A stretch of DNA of 23,430 nucleotides from Chloroflexota bacterium (GTDB lineage Bacteria > Chloroflexota > UBA6077): assembly GCA_021788565.1 (NCBI GenBank), contig JAJYKO010000004.1, positions 1 through 23,430 of the forward strand. The letters run 5' to 3'. How positions within the stretch are numbered: the first letter of the stretch is position 1; every line of letters begins with the position of its first letter. A model generated the notes under the pieces. That model had not been told where the DNA came from. It made no database searches and worked only from the letters and a program-made list of their open reading frames with translations. Below, piece by piece: positions 1 through 7,587 of this stretch. Both the position numbers and the translations under genes were made by a program.

Positions 1-9
1 CCCTCAGAG

Positions 10-37
10 TCTCGTCCCTTGTCGGACGAGATTTTTT
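10..37 (+). terminator. First intrinsic terminator of the ilv leader
   Basis: A perfect 8-bp stem (10-17 with 24-31, TCTCGTCC/GGACGAGA) has a 6-base loop and is followed by six T residues. It lies only about 40 bases before a complete T-box sequence, so it probably closes an upstream T-box unit whose stem I is outside the window. That assignment is inferred; the terminator itself is directly visible. Confidence 0.8.
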
Positions 38-60
38 GTTAGCCCCTACCCCTGGGCGAG

Positions 61-123
61 AAGGGCGCATCAACCGGGGTGGTACCGCGGGTTTTCCCGT
101 CCCTAGTGGGGCGGGATTTTTTG
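61..123 (+). promoter_or_regulatory. T-box antiterminator/terminator module of the ilv-leu operon
   Basis: Bases 76-89 read GGGGTGGTACCGCG, a close match to the conserved T-box element. The TGGT at 80-83 is able to pair with a tRNA 3' end ACCA, so a tRNA with discriminator A is expected, as in Ile, Leu and Val tRNAs. A terminator follows: an 8-bp stem at 96-103/108-115, then seven T residues. In this family an uncharged tRNA stabilises the antiterminator and lets transcription continue into the operon. There is no room for a stem I or specifier loop between this module and the terminator at 10-37, so the codon being read cannot be seen here. Confidence 0.88.
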
Positions 124-161
124 TATCCTTAGTCAAGGTACGTGGAAAGGGGGTCACTGTC

Positions 162-1826
162 TTGAAGCTCAGTGGAGCCAGAATCATCGCTCAAAGTCTC
201 GTCGAGGAAGGAGTGAAAGTAATCTACGGCATTCCCGGCGGTGCCATCACTCCGTTCTACGACGTACTACCGGAGTTCCCCATTCACCACGTACTTGTAC
301 GCCACGAGCAGGGCGCCGCTCACATGGCCGACGGCTACGCCCGCGCGTCCCAGGACGTGGGAGTCTGCTGCGCAACCTCGGGCCCCGGCGCCCTCAACCT
401 GGTGGGCGGTATCGCGGCGGCATACCTGGATTCGTCGCCGATGGTTGCCATCACCGCCAACGTGCCGACGTCCATGATCGGCACCGACGCCTTCCAGGAG
501 TGCGACATCACCGGCATCACCCTGCCGATCACCAAGCACAGCTACCTGGTGGAGCGGGTTCAGGATCTGCCCCACGTGATGAAGGAAGCCTTCTACCTGG
601 CGCGCTCCGGCCGGCCGGGACCGATCCTGGTGGACGTGCCCAAGGACGTGCTGCTGGCGGAAACTACCTTCGCCTACCCCAGGACCGTCAACCTGCCGGG
701 CTACAACCCGACGATTCAGGGGAACATGGCGCAGATTCGGAAGGCAGCGGCACTGATCAACCAGGCCCAGAAGCCGGTGATCGTTGCGGGTCAGGGCGTG
801 CTGATCTCCAGGGCCGAGAAGGAGCTGCTGGAGCTGGCGGAGTCGACCGGGATGCCGGTCATCACGACGCTGCTGGGAATCGGCGGCTTCCCGGAATCCC
901 ACGCCCTCTCCTTCGGGCTGCTAGGGCTTCACGGAATGGCCTACGCCAACTACGCCGTCCACGAGTGCGACCTGATCGTCGCGATGGGAATGCGGTTCGA
1001 CGACCGGGTGACCGGTAAGATCGAGGAGTTCGCCCCCAACGCAAAGGTGATCCACATCGACATCGACCCGGCTGAGATAGGGAAGAACGTGAGGGTCACC
1101 GTACCGATTGTGGGCGACATCATGCATGTCTTGACGAAGCTGAACCAGGAAGTTGCTCATTCCGAGCACGGGGAGTGGATAGACCAGATCAGCGCATGGC
1201 GGGAGAAGCACCCTGCCACAGAGGTGCGCGAGTCCGAAACGCTGATCCCCCAGCTGCCCATCAAGACCATCTACGACGTCACAGAGGGCAAGGCGATAGT
1301 TGTAGCCGACGTAGGGCAGCACCAGATGTGGGCCGCGCAGCTGTACTGGTTCAACGAGCCGTACCAGTTCATCACCTCGGGTGGTATGGGCACCATGGGA
1401 TTCTCGCTGCCGGCAGCCATAGGGGCGAAGATGGCCCGCCCCGAAAGGGAGGTGTGGGTAGTCATCGGCGACGGCAGCATGCAGATGAACATGCAGGAGC
1501 TGGCTACTGCGGTGCAGGAGGGAGTCGAGATCAAGATAGCCCTGATCAACAACTTCTGCCTGGGGATGGTGCGCCAGATCCAGGACCTGTTCTTCGAGAA
1601 GAACTTCGTCGCCACGCCCCTCAGCGGACCGAACTGGTCGAAGATCGCGGAGGCATACAGCATCCACGCCATCACGGTCACCACCCCTGGGCAGGTGCGA
1701 CCCGCCATCGAAGAGGCTCGCCGCGTGAAGGGACCGGTGCTGATCGATTTCCAGGTTGATGTCGAGGAGAACGTCTATCCCATGGTGAAGCCTGGGCGCT
1801 CGTTGGGGGAGGTGATCGTCGGATGA
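162..1826 (+). CDS. ilvB: Acetolactate synthase, large catalytic subunit
   Basis: This thiamine-diphosphate enzyme joins two pyruvates, or pyruvate and 2-oxobutyrate, as the committed step to valine/leucine or isoleucine. The TTG at 162 is chosen as start because a G-rich ribosome binding site (149-153) lies 8 bases upstream and the reading frame further upstream runs through the T-box. The resulting 554 residues fit the family. The catalytic Glu is residue 49 (RHEQGAAHMADGYA). The FAD region contains GMRFDDRVTG, and the thiamine motif runs from GDG at 436-438 to NN at 463-464. Residue 473 is Ile in LGMVRQIQDLFF, where most family members have the Trp known from herbicide-resistance work. The stop overlaps ilvN by 4 bases (ATGA), so the two subunits are translationally coupled. 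Confidence 0.97.
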   Translation: MKLSGARIIAQSLVEEGVKVIYGIPGGAITPFYDVLPEFPIHHVLVRHEQGAAHMADGYARASQDVGVCCATSGPGALNLVGGIAAAYLDSSPMVAITANVPTSMIGTDAFQECDITGITLPITKHSYLVERVQDLPHVMKEAFYLARSGRPGPILVDVPKDVLLAETTFAYPRTVNLPGYNPTIQGNMAQIRKAAALINQAQKPVIVAGQGVLISRAEKELLELAESTGMPVITTLLGIGGFPESHALSFGLLGLHGMAYANYAVHECDLIVAMGMRFDDRVTGKIEEFAPNAKVIHIDIDPAEIGKNVRVTVPIVGDIMHVLTKLNQEVAHSEHGEWIDQISAWREKHPATEVRESETLIPQLPIKTIYDVTEGKAIVVADVGQHQMWAAQLYWFNEPYQFITSGGMGTMGFSLPAAIGAKMARPEREVWVVIGDGSMQMNMQELATAVQEGVEIKIALINNFCLGMVRQIQDLFFEKNFVATPLSGPNWSKIAEAYSIHAITVTTPGQVRPAIEEARRVKGPVLIDFQVDVEENVYPMVKPGRSLGEVIVG

Positions 1827-2368
1827 AGCACACACTCGTGGCGCTGGTGGAGGACAAGCCGGGCGTCCTCAGTCGGGTGATAACCCTCTTCCGAAGGCGC
1901 AACTTCAACATCGAGAGCATCAGTGTCGGCCACACGGAGATCGAGGAGATCTCCCGCATGACGCTGGTGGTGGACGGCGCCAAGACTCAGGTAGAGCAGG
2001 TGACCAAGCAGCTCTACAAGGTGATCAACGTCCGCAAGGTGAGCGATGTCACCGAGGATCCGACCGTTGATCGCGAGCTGGCACTGATCAAGGTGGCGGC
2101 GAAGCCTGCCAACCGCTCGGAGATCATGCAGATCGTGGACGTCTTTCACGGAAAGGTGCTGGACGTGGCGGCCACCTCGATCATGATCGAGGTGACGGGT
2201 CAGGAGGACAAGATCGACTCCCTGGTGAACCTCCTGCGGGCCTACGGGATCAAGGAGATGGTACGCACGGGCAAGGTGTCCATGGTCCGCGGCGCAGTCG
2301 CTACGCGTGAGACTACAGGTGCGCCCATCGTCAACGGCAACGGCCACAACGGAAACGGCAAGGTGTAA
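1823..2368 (+). CDS. ilvN: Acetolactate synthase, small regulatory subunit
   Basis: This is the regulatory partner of IlvB. The N-terminal ACT domain (about residues 3-75, beginning KHTLVALVEDKPGVLSRV) normally binds valine for feedback inhibition, and the C-terminal half (about 85-160) is the usual activation domain. At 181 residues it is slightly longer than common homologues because of a low-complexity Asn/Gly tail (VNGNGHNGNGKV). The start codon overlaps the ilvB stop, so translation probably re-initiates. Sensitivity to valine is known for the family but cannot be read from this sequence. Confidence 0.96.
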   Translation: MKHTLVALVEDKPGVLSRVITLFRRRNFNIESISVGHTEIEEISRMTLVVDGAKTQVEQVTKQLYKVINVRKVSDVTEDPTVDRELALIKVAAKPANRSEIMQIVDVFHGKVLDVAATSIMIEVTGQEDKIDSLVNLLRAYGIKEMVRTGKVSMVRGAVATRETTGAPIVNGNGHNGNGKV

Positions 2369-2371
2369 TAA

Positions 2372-2403
2372 CGAGTTCTGGGTTCCGAGTTCTGGGTTCC
2401 GAG
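2372..2403 (+). repeat. Short tandem direct repeat after ilvN
   Basis: The 14-base unit CGAGTTCTGGGTTC occurs twice in perfect tandem (2372-2385 and 2386-2399), and CGAG then begins a third copy. It is non-coding and sits in the 165-base gap between ilvN and ilvC, directly before a large inverted repeat. Confidence 0.8.
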
Positions 2404-2430
2404 TGTGGGACGCAGGACTGATGACTGATA

Positions 2431-2508
2431 CCTTGTAGCCGCAGGCTTCAGCCTGCGCGACTCTCCAGGCGAAAGGCTACGCGCAGCCTGAAAGCCGCGG
2501 CTACAAGG
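2431..2508. repeat. Palindromic intergenic element between ilvN and ilvC
   Basis: Two 29-base arms (2431-2459 and 2480-2508) are inverted copies matching at 25 of 29 positions, around a 20-base centre. The outermost 12 bases, CCTTGTAGCCGC, match exactly. It looks like a small non-autonomous REP- or MITE-type element that inserted inside the operon. It has no T-tract, so full termination is not expected, but the transcript hairpin could alter the ratio of ilvBN to ilvC message. Confidence 0.75.
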
Positions 2509-2533
2509 ACTAATTTGGAGGAGAAGACGGAGA

Positions 2534-3532
2534 ATGCCAAGGATCTATTACGACGGCGATGCGGACCTGGGCCTGTTGACCGGCAAGACGATTGCGGTGA
2601 TGGGCTACGGCAGCCAGGGTCATGCCCACTCACTCAACCTCAAGGACAGTGGCTGCAACGTGGTGGTGGGACTCTACAAAGGCAGCTCATCGTGGGCCAA
2701 GGCTGAGGCCCAGGGGCTGAAGGTGATGACGGTTGCCGAGGCCGCCGAGGCCGCCGACGTCATCATGGTGGTGGTCCCGGACCAGACCCAGAAGAAGCTG
2801 TACGAGGAGTCCATTCAGGCCCATCTCAAGCCCGGCAACACCCTGATGTTTGCCCATGGGTTCAACATCCACTTCAGCCAGATCATCCCTCCCAAGGATG
2901 TGGATGTCAGCATGATCGCGCCGAAGGCCCCTGGCCACCTCATGCGCGAGGTCTTCACGCAGGGAGCCGGGGTCCCCGGTCTGATCGCCGTCCACCAGAA
3001 CCCTAGCGGTCGCGCCCAAGATATGGCGCTGGCATACGGCAAGGGTGTCGGTTGCACCAGGGCGGGCGTTCTGGAGACCACCTTCCGCGAGGAGACAGAG
3101 ACCGACCTCTTCGGCGAGCAGGCTGTGCTGTGCGGCGGCGTCACAGAGCTGATCAAAGCCGGGTTCGACACCTTGGTGGAAGCTGGCTACGCCCCGGAGT
3201 CCGCCTACTTCGAGTGCCTCCACGAGATGAAGCTGATCGTCGACCTGATCTATCGAGGCGGCTTCGAGGCGATGCGCTACTCCGTGAGCGATACCGCCGA
3301 GATGGGCGACTACACCGCCGGCCCCAAGGTGATCGACGCCCACGTTCGGGAGAACATGAAGCAGATCCTCAGGGATGTCCAGAACGGAAGCTGGGCCAGC
3401 ATGTGGATCCAGGAGAACAACGCGGGCGGTCGAGCCAATTTCCTGGCCATGCGCCGCAGAGAGACCCAGCACCCCATCGAGGTAGTAGGCAAGCAGCTGC
3501 GGGGCATGATGCCCTGGATGAACAAGAAGTAG
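2534..3532 (+). CDS. ilvC: Ketol-acid reductoisomerase (class I)
   Basis: It isomerises and reduces acetolactate or acetohydroxybutyrate using NAD(P)H and Mg2+, the second common step to valine, leucine and isoleucine. The 332-residue length is typical of the short class I enzyme. The dinucleotide motif GYGSQG is at residues 24-29. The cofactor-selecting loop reads GLYKGSSSW, with Tyr48 where Arg is common in NADPH enzymes. Metal and catalytic residues are present: D191 and E195 in DLFGEQ, two Glu in ECLHEMK, and Ser in [19 protein letters not shown] ribosome binding site lies 10 bases before the ATG. Cofactor preference cannot be decided from sequence alone. Confidence 0.97.
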   Translation: MPRIYYDGDADLGLLTGKTIAVMGYGSQGHAHSLNLKDSGCNVVVGLYKGSSSWAKAEAQGLKVMTVAEAAEAADVIMVVVPDQTQKKLYEESIQAHLKPGNTLMFAHGFNIHFSQIIPPKDVDVSMIAPKAPGHLMREVFTQGAGVPGLIAVHQNPSGRAQDMALAYGKGVGCTRAGVLETTFREETETDLFGEQAVLCGGVTELIKAGFDTLVEAGYAPESAYFECLHEMKLIVDLIYRGGFEAMRYSVSDTAEMGDYTAGPKVIDAHVRENMKQILRDVQNGSWASMWIQENNAGGRANFLAMRRRETQHPIEVVGKQLRGMMPWMNKK

Positions 3533-3541
3533 ATAGTCGAA

Positions 3542-3568
3542 ATCTGGCGGCGCTACGCGCCGCCAGAT
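3542..3568 (+). other. Strong hairpin between ilvC and leuA
   Basis: A perfect 12-bp stem (3542-3553 with 3557-3568) has a 3-base loop in the 55-base ilvC-leuA gap. There is no T-tract, so it is more likely an mRNA stabiliser or processing point, or a remnant of a palindromic repeat, than a terminator. The leuA ribosome binding site begins seven bases after it. Confidence 0.7.
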
Positions 3569-3587
3569 ATTCCTGGAGGCGACTACA

Positions 3588-5216
3588 ATGGAGGATCGGG
3601 TATACATCTTCGACACAACCCTTCGTGACGGGGAGCAATCCCCCGGGGCTTCGTTGACCTCCGACGAGAAGCTGGAGATCGCGAGGCAGCTGGTCAGGCT
3701 TGGCGTGGACATCATCGAGGCCGGCTTCCCCATTGCCTCTCCCGATGACTTCGAGGCGGTCCAGCGCATTGCACGAGACCTGCGCGGCGTCGTCGTCTGC
3801 GGCCTCGCGAGGGCCGTGCCCCAGGATATCGACCGGGCCTGGGAGGCTATCAAGGAGGCGGAGACCCCGAGACTCCACACCTTCATGTCCACCTCCGACA
3901 TCCATCTGGTCCACCAGTTCAAGGTCAGCCGCGAGTCGGCGCTGGAGAGTATCCATTCCATGGTGAGGCGAGCCAAGGGCTACTGCATGGACGTGGAGTT
4001 CTCTCCCATGGACGCCACCCGCACCGACCCGGACTTCGTCTTCAAGGCGCTGGAGGTGGCGATTGCGGCCGGTGCAACCACCGTGAACATCGCCGATACG
4101 GTGGGCTACACCACGCCAGACGAGTTCGCGGGGCTGATTCGAGGCATCTTCGCGAACGTGGCCAACATCCACAACGCCGTCGTCTCGGTGCACTGCCACA
4201 ACGATCTCGGCATGGCGACTTCCAACAGCCTCGCCGCGGTACTGGCTGGGGCCAGGCAGGTGGAGTGCACCATCAACGGCATCGGCGAGCGCGCGGGCAA
4301 CGCGTCTCTCGAAGAAGTAGTGATGGCGATTCACACCCGCAAGGACGTCTACAACCTCACCACCGGCATAAACACCCACCAGATATACAAGACCAGCCGG
4401 ATGGTCAGCAGCTACACGGGTGTCCCCGTCCAGCCGAACAAGGCGGTGGTTGGGGCCAACGCCTTCGCGCACGAATCCGGCATCCATCAGGACGGCGTCT
4501 TGAAGGAGCGCTCCACCTACGAGATCATGGACGCCCGTGCCATCGGCCTGGCGAAGAACTCCCTGGTGATGGGTAAGCACTCGGGCCGGCACGCGCTGCG
4601 GGTCCGCCTGGAGGAGCTTGGCTACTCCCTGAGTGGCGAGGAGCTAAACAGGGCCTTCGCCCGGTTTAAGGAGATCGCTGACAAAAAGAAGGAGGTCTCC
4701 GACAGGGATCTGGAAGCCATCGTGGAGAACGAGATCCAGCCAGTCGACGAGATCTACAAGGTGAAGCTGGTGCAGGTATCCTGCGGCACCGGCCTGGTGC
4801 CCACGGCCACGGTAGAGATGGAAAAGCCGGACGGCAACGTGGAGCGAGCCGTCGCCATCGGGACCGGTCCGGTGGACGCCGCCTACAAGGCCATCGACAT
4901 GATCGTGAAGGTGCCGAACCGTCTGCTGGAGTACACGGTGCACGGCGTGACGGGCGGAATCGACGCCCTGGGCGAGGTGACCCTCAGGATCCAGGAGGAC
5001 GGCAAGACCTTCCTGGGCCATGGGGCGGACACGGACATCGTGGTAGCTTCGGTCAAAGCCTACGTGACCGCGCTGAACAAGCTCGTAGCCAGCGGGCCGG
5101 CCCCGACGGCGGAGGTCTCGGCCCAGCGCGCGGCGGTGGTGGCCACGGCAAAGGGCGTCACTGCCGCCAGCTTCAGCGGCACTGCGCCCCTGGGCCACGG
5201 CCTGTGGAAGCAGTAA
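3588..5216 (+). CDS. leuA: 2-isopropylmalate synthase
   Basis: It condenses acetyl-CoA with 2-oxoisovalerate, the first step committed to leucine. The TIM-barrel catalytic domain starts with [12 protein letters not shown] (residues 9-20) and contains the metal-binding [13 protein letters not shown] and the conserved [14 protein letters not shown]. The C-terminal third (about 390-505) is the LeuA regulatory domain with [13 protein letters not shown], which normally gives leucine feedback inhibition. The 542-residue length fits the full-length regulated form rather than a short homologue. A tail of about 35 Ala-rich residues follows the last recognisable domain. GGAGG lies 8 bases before the ATG. 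Citramalate synthase and homocitrate synthase are relatives, but the position next to leuCD favours LeuA. Confidence 0.95.
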   Translation: MEDRVYIFDTTLRDGEQSPGASLTSDEKLEIARQLVRLGVDIIEAGFPIASPDDFEAVQRIARDLRGVVVCGLARAVPQDIDRAWEAIKEAETPRLHTFMSTSDIHLVHQFKVSRESALESIHSMVRRAKGYCMDVEFSPMDATRTDPDFVFKALEVAIAAGATTVNIADTVGYTTPDEFAGLIRGIFANVANIHNAVVSVHCHNDLGMATSNSLAAVLAGARQVECTINGIGERAGNASLEEVVMAIHTRKDVYNLTTGINTHQIYKTSRMVSSYTGVPVQPNKAVVGANAFAHESGIHQDGVLKERSTYEIMDARAIGLAKNSLVMGKHSGRHALRVRLEELGYSLSGEELNRAFARFKEIADKKKEVSDRDLEAIVENEIQPVDEIYKVKLVQVSCGTGLVPTATVEMEKPDGNVERAVAIGTGPVDAAYKAIDMIVKVPNRLLEYTVHGVTGGIDALGEVTLRIQEDGKTFLGHGADTDIVVASVKAYVTALNKLVASGPAPTAEVSAQRAAVVATAKGVTAASFSGTAPLGHGLWKQ

Positions 5217-5226
5217 GTCAGGACTG

Positions 5227-5282
5227 AGGACTGTGGACTGACTGGGAGAGGCAATCTCACTCAATCCTCAGTCCACAGTCTT
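5227..5282. repeat. Inverted repeat between leuA and leuC
   Basis: A 13-base perfect inverted repeat (GACTGTGGACTGA at 5229-5241 with its complement at 5268-5280) extends to 15 bp with one G-T pair, around a 26-base loop. It fills most of the 82-base gap before leuC. There is no T-tract. It is a transcript hairpin of unknown role, possibly a relic of a mobile palindrome. Confidence 0.7.
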
Positions 5283-5298
5283 CATCACTGGAGGGTAT

Positions 5299-6561
5299 AT
5301 GCCATATACAATCGCTGAAAAGATCCTGGCCGCCCACAGCGGACGGGACACGGTGGAGGCCGGCGAGCTGCTAACCGCCAGGGTTGACCTCGCCATGGCC
5401 AACGACGTGACTACTCCGCCCGCCATCGCGGAGTTCACCAAGCTGGAGATCGATCGGGTCTGGGATCCAGATCGGGTCGTAATGGTAATGGACCACTTCT
5501 GCCCGGCGAAGGACATCCCGGCAGCCACCAACGCCAAGACCTCTCGCGAGTTCGCGAAGCTCCAGGGTATCAAGCACTTCTACCAGGGTGGCGCGGCGGG
5601 CATTGAGCACGCCCTTCTTCCGGAGAAAGGGCTGGTGGCGCCGGGCGAGCTGGTGATCGGGGGAGACTCCCATACGTCCACCTACGGCGCCCTCGGCTGT
5701 TTCTCCTGCGGCGTCGGCCACACCGACATCGGCATGGCATGGGGCACCGGTGAGATCTGGATGAAAGTGCCCCAGAGCATCAAGATCGTCCTCAAGGGGC
5801 CCAAGGCGAGGTGGGTTTCGGGCAAGGACGTCATCCTGCACATCATCGGCCGGATCGGAGTGGAGGGTGCGAACTATCGCTCCATGGAGTACGCGGGCGA
5901 TGGCGTGTCCAGCCTCTCCATGGAGGAGCGCTTCACCATGGCCAACATGGCCGCCGAGTGCCAGGGCAAGACGGCGCTCTTCCCCTTCGACGGCCAGACT
6001 CACGAGTACGTGACCGGGCGGGTCAACCGCCCCTACACCGTCTACACCGCCGACCCGGGTGCGAAGTACGTGGAGGAGATAGAGGTAGATCTGGCACACC
6101 TGGAACCCATGACAGCCGTGCCCTTCCTACCTTCCAACGTCCATCCCGTCAGGGAGGAGGCAGGCAAGCCCATCGATCAGGTTTTCATCGGCGCCTGCAC
6201 CAACGGCTGGCTCTCGGACCTCAGGATTGCAGCGGGCATCCTTAAGGGCAGGCAGGTAAACCCCAACATTCGCTGTATCGTGATCCCCGCGACGCCCGGC
6301 ATCTACAGGCAGGCGCTCAAGGAGGGGCTGATCGACACCTTCATGGAGGCCGGCTGCGCCGTGAGCGCCCCCACGTGCGGGCCCTGCTGTGGCGGCCACA
6401 TGGGCGTGCTGGCGGCAGGCGAGCGTGCCGTGAGCACCAGCAACCGCAACTTCCGAGGGCGCATGGGCCATCCCACGTCCGAGACCTACCTGGCAAGCCC
6501 GGCCACAGCCGCCGCGTCTGCTGTGCTGGGCAGGATCGCCCATCCGGAGGAAGTAGCATGA
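5299..6561 (+). CDS. leuC: 3-isopropylmalate dehydratase, large subunit
   Basis: With LeuD it converts 2-isopropylmalate to 3-isopropylmalate through a [4Fe-4S] cluster. The 420-residue length is that of the smaller LeuC type found with short LeuD proteins, rather than the enterobacterial form of about 465 residues. Cluster ligands are C300 in GACTNG and C360 and C363 in TCGPCCGGHMG. C364 is an extra cysteine at a position often occupied by Leu. The ribosome binding site GGAGG sits close to the ATG. The stop overlaps leuD by 4 bases, matching the need for equal subunit amounts. Homoaconitase-type relatives exist, but the operon fixes the role. Confidence 0.95.
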   Translation: MPYTIAEKILAAHSGRDTVEAGELLTARVDLAMANDVTTPPAIAEFTKLEIDRVWDPDRVVMVMDHFCPAKDIPAATNAKTSREFAKLQGIKHFYQGGAAGIEHALLPEKGLVAPGELVIGGDSHTSTYGALGCFSCGVGHTDIGMAWGTGEIWMKVPQSIKIVLKGPKARWVSGKDVILHIIGRIGVEGANYRSMEYAGDGVSSLSMEERFTMANMAAECQGKTALFPFDGQTHEYVTGRVNRPYTVYTADPGAKYVEEIEVDLAHLEPMTAVPFLPSNVHPVREEAGKPIDQVFIGACTNGWLSDLRIAAGILKGRQVNPNIRCIVIPATPGIYRQALKEGLIDTFMEAGCAVSAPTCGPCCGGHMGVLAAGERAVSTSNRNFRGRMGHPTSETYLASPATAAASAVLGRIAHPEEVA

Positions 6562-7058
6562 AGCTGACCGGTAGAGTCTGGAAGTACGGGCCTAACGTAG
6601 ACACAGACGTGATCTTCCCTGCACGGTACCTGACCCTGTTCAAGCCCGAGGACCTCGCCGCGCACTGCATGGAGGACCTCGACTCCACTTTCGCCAGGGA
6701 GGTCAAGAAGGGCGACATCATCGTGGCCGGCCGCAGTTTCGGCATTGGCTCGTCCCGCGAGCACGCCCCGATGGCGATCAAGATGTCCGGCATCGCGGCG
6801 ATCGTGGCTCCCTCGTTCGCGCGGATTTTCCACCGCAACGCCATCAACGTGGGCCTTCCGGTGGTGGAATGTGAGGGCATCGATCAGGCGGTGGAGAAGG
6901 GCGACCAGCTAGAAGTGGACCTTACCGCGGGCACCGTTACCAACCTCAGTACGGGCAAGGCGTACCAGGCGAGCAAGTTCCCGGACTTCATGCTCGGCAT
7001 CATCGAGGCGGGCGGCCTGGTGCCCTACACCCGCGACAAGCTGAAGGCAAGAAGGTAG
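6558..7058 (+). CDS. leuD: 3-isopropylmalate dehydratase, small subunit
   Basis: This is the swivelling substrate-recognition subunit that completes the LeuCD dehydratase. The start is the ATG in the ATGA overlap with the leuC stop, with GGAGG 7 bases upstream. That gives 166 residues, the usual size for the short type. Typical segments are GPNVDTDVIFPARYL near the N-terminus, GRSFGIGSSREHAP (about 58-71) and FHRNAINVGLPVVECEGI (about 91-108). It is the last gene of the operon. A decayed fragment of a second leuD lies about 1.2 kb downstream. Confidence 0.96.
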   Translation: MKLTGRVWKYGPNVDTDVIFPARYLTLFKPEDLAAHCMEDLDSTFAREVKKGDIIVAGRSFGIGSSREHAPMAIKMSGIAAIVAPSFARIFHRNAINVGLPVVECEGIDQAVEKGDQLEVDLTAGTVTNLSTGKAYQASKFPDFMLGIIEAGGLVPYTRDKLKARR

Positions 7059-7085
7059 AGGCACGTCGCAGTAGCGAAGGCCTAC

Positions 7086-7124
7086 GGGAGGCGGCTCGGG
7101 TTTCTTGGGCCGCCTCCCTTGTTG
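7086..7124 (+). terminator. Terminator of the ilv-leu operon
   Basis: A perfect 10-bp GC-rich stem (7086-7095 with 7109-7118) has a 13-base loop and is followed by TTGTTGT. The T-tract is interrupted, so termination may be partial, but the position just after leuD and before an independent promoter supports this role. Confidence 0.75.
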
Positions 7125-7163
7125 TCAGCATTCCGTTGCCATGTTCTACTTACGGCGGCGTGC

Positions 7164-7190
7164 TATAATTCCGGAAGTCATACTTTCGGA
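7164..7190 (+). promoter_or_regulatory. -10 element and dyad upstream of the AbrB-type antitoxin
   Basis: A perfect TATAAT lies at 7164-7169; no convincing -35 hexamer is seen at 16-18 bp spacing. Directly downstream an inverted repeat, TCCGGAAG (7170-7177) and CTTTCGGA (7183-7190), matches at 7 of 8 positions and would cover the transcription start. This is a plausible autoregulatory operator for the antitoxin that follows. Confidence 0.55.
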
Positions 7191-7202
7191 GTTGCATCGA
7201 AC

Positions 7203-7499
7203 ATGTCGCGTCCAGAACGAAAGCTCGTCCGAGTGCAGGAGAAGGGCCAGGTGACGCTGCCGGTGGATGTCCGCAGGAGGCTGGGGCTCAAGAAGGGCGA
7301 CCTGGTTGCCGTCACCGACACGCCGGAGGGTGTGCTCATCACCCCCCAGGAAGTGATAGCTACGAAAGCTCTTGATCGGATTGGCGATGTCCTAAGAGGG
7401 CAAGGCCTGTCTCTGGAGGAGATGATCGAATCTGGCAGGGAGATCCGAGGCAAAATAGCCGAGGACAAGTACGGTATTGGCCCGGGTGACGAAGATTAA
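7203..7499 (+). CDS. AbrB/SpoVT-type DNA-binding antitoxin (VapB-like)
   Basis: This 98-residue protein has the swapped-hairpin AbrB fold at residues about 7-50: VQEKGQVTLPVDVRRRLGLKKGDLVAV is the classic segment (split here as VQEKGQVTLP and VDVRRRLGLKKGD). The helical C-terminal half (about 52-98) would normally grip and neutralise a PIN toxin. Such proteins also repress their own operon, and a dyad overlaps the predicted start of transcription. A GTG-started PIN reading frame overlaps its 3' end by 14 bases, as in intact vapBC operons, but that toxin is truncated. The antitoxin is therefore an orphan here, perhaps retained to counter other PIN toxins. The ATG at 7203 is used because upstream codons lie in the promoter. 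Confidence 0.85.
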   Translation: MSRPERKLVRVQEKGQVTLPVDVRRRLGLKKGDLVAVTDTPEGVLITPQEVIATKALDRIGDVLRGQGLSLEEMIESGREIRGKIAEDKYGIGPGDED

Positions 7500-7587
7500 C
7501 CGGGTCTTCATCGACAGCAGCGTGCTCTTCGCCGCGTGGAATCCCGCCTGTATGACGAGGAGCACCTACGAGACGTTGCCGCTATAA
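7486..7587 (+). pseudogene. Truncated PIN-domain toxin (VapC remnant)
   Basis: Starting at a GTG that overlaps the antitoxin gene, the frame encodes VTKINRVFIDSSVLFAA. This is the first strand of a PIN nuclease with its first catalytic Asp (residue 10). After about 17 codons PIN similarity ends near 7535, and the frame closes at a TAA at 7585-7587, giving 33 residues instead of about 130. The break coincides with the start of MerR-like sequence in another frame, so a deletion or recombination joined two genes. No nuclease activity is possible from this fragment. Confidence 0.75.

Noticed and set aside
36..161. Extended ilvB reading frame beginning at 36
   Set aside because: It runs through the T-box and terminator, whose RNA function is clear; the TTG at 162 has a ribosome binding site and gives the family's normal N-terminus.
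2372..2403. Start of a CRISPR or iteron array
   Set aside because: Only two full tandem copies, without spacers and without a replication gene.
2687..3976. 429-codon minus-strand frame over ilvC and leuA
   Set aside because: It is opposite two certain genes, and its product has no recognisable motif.
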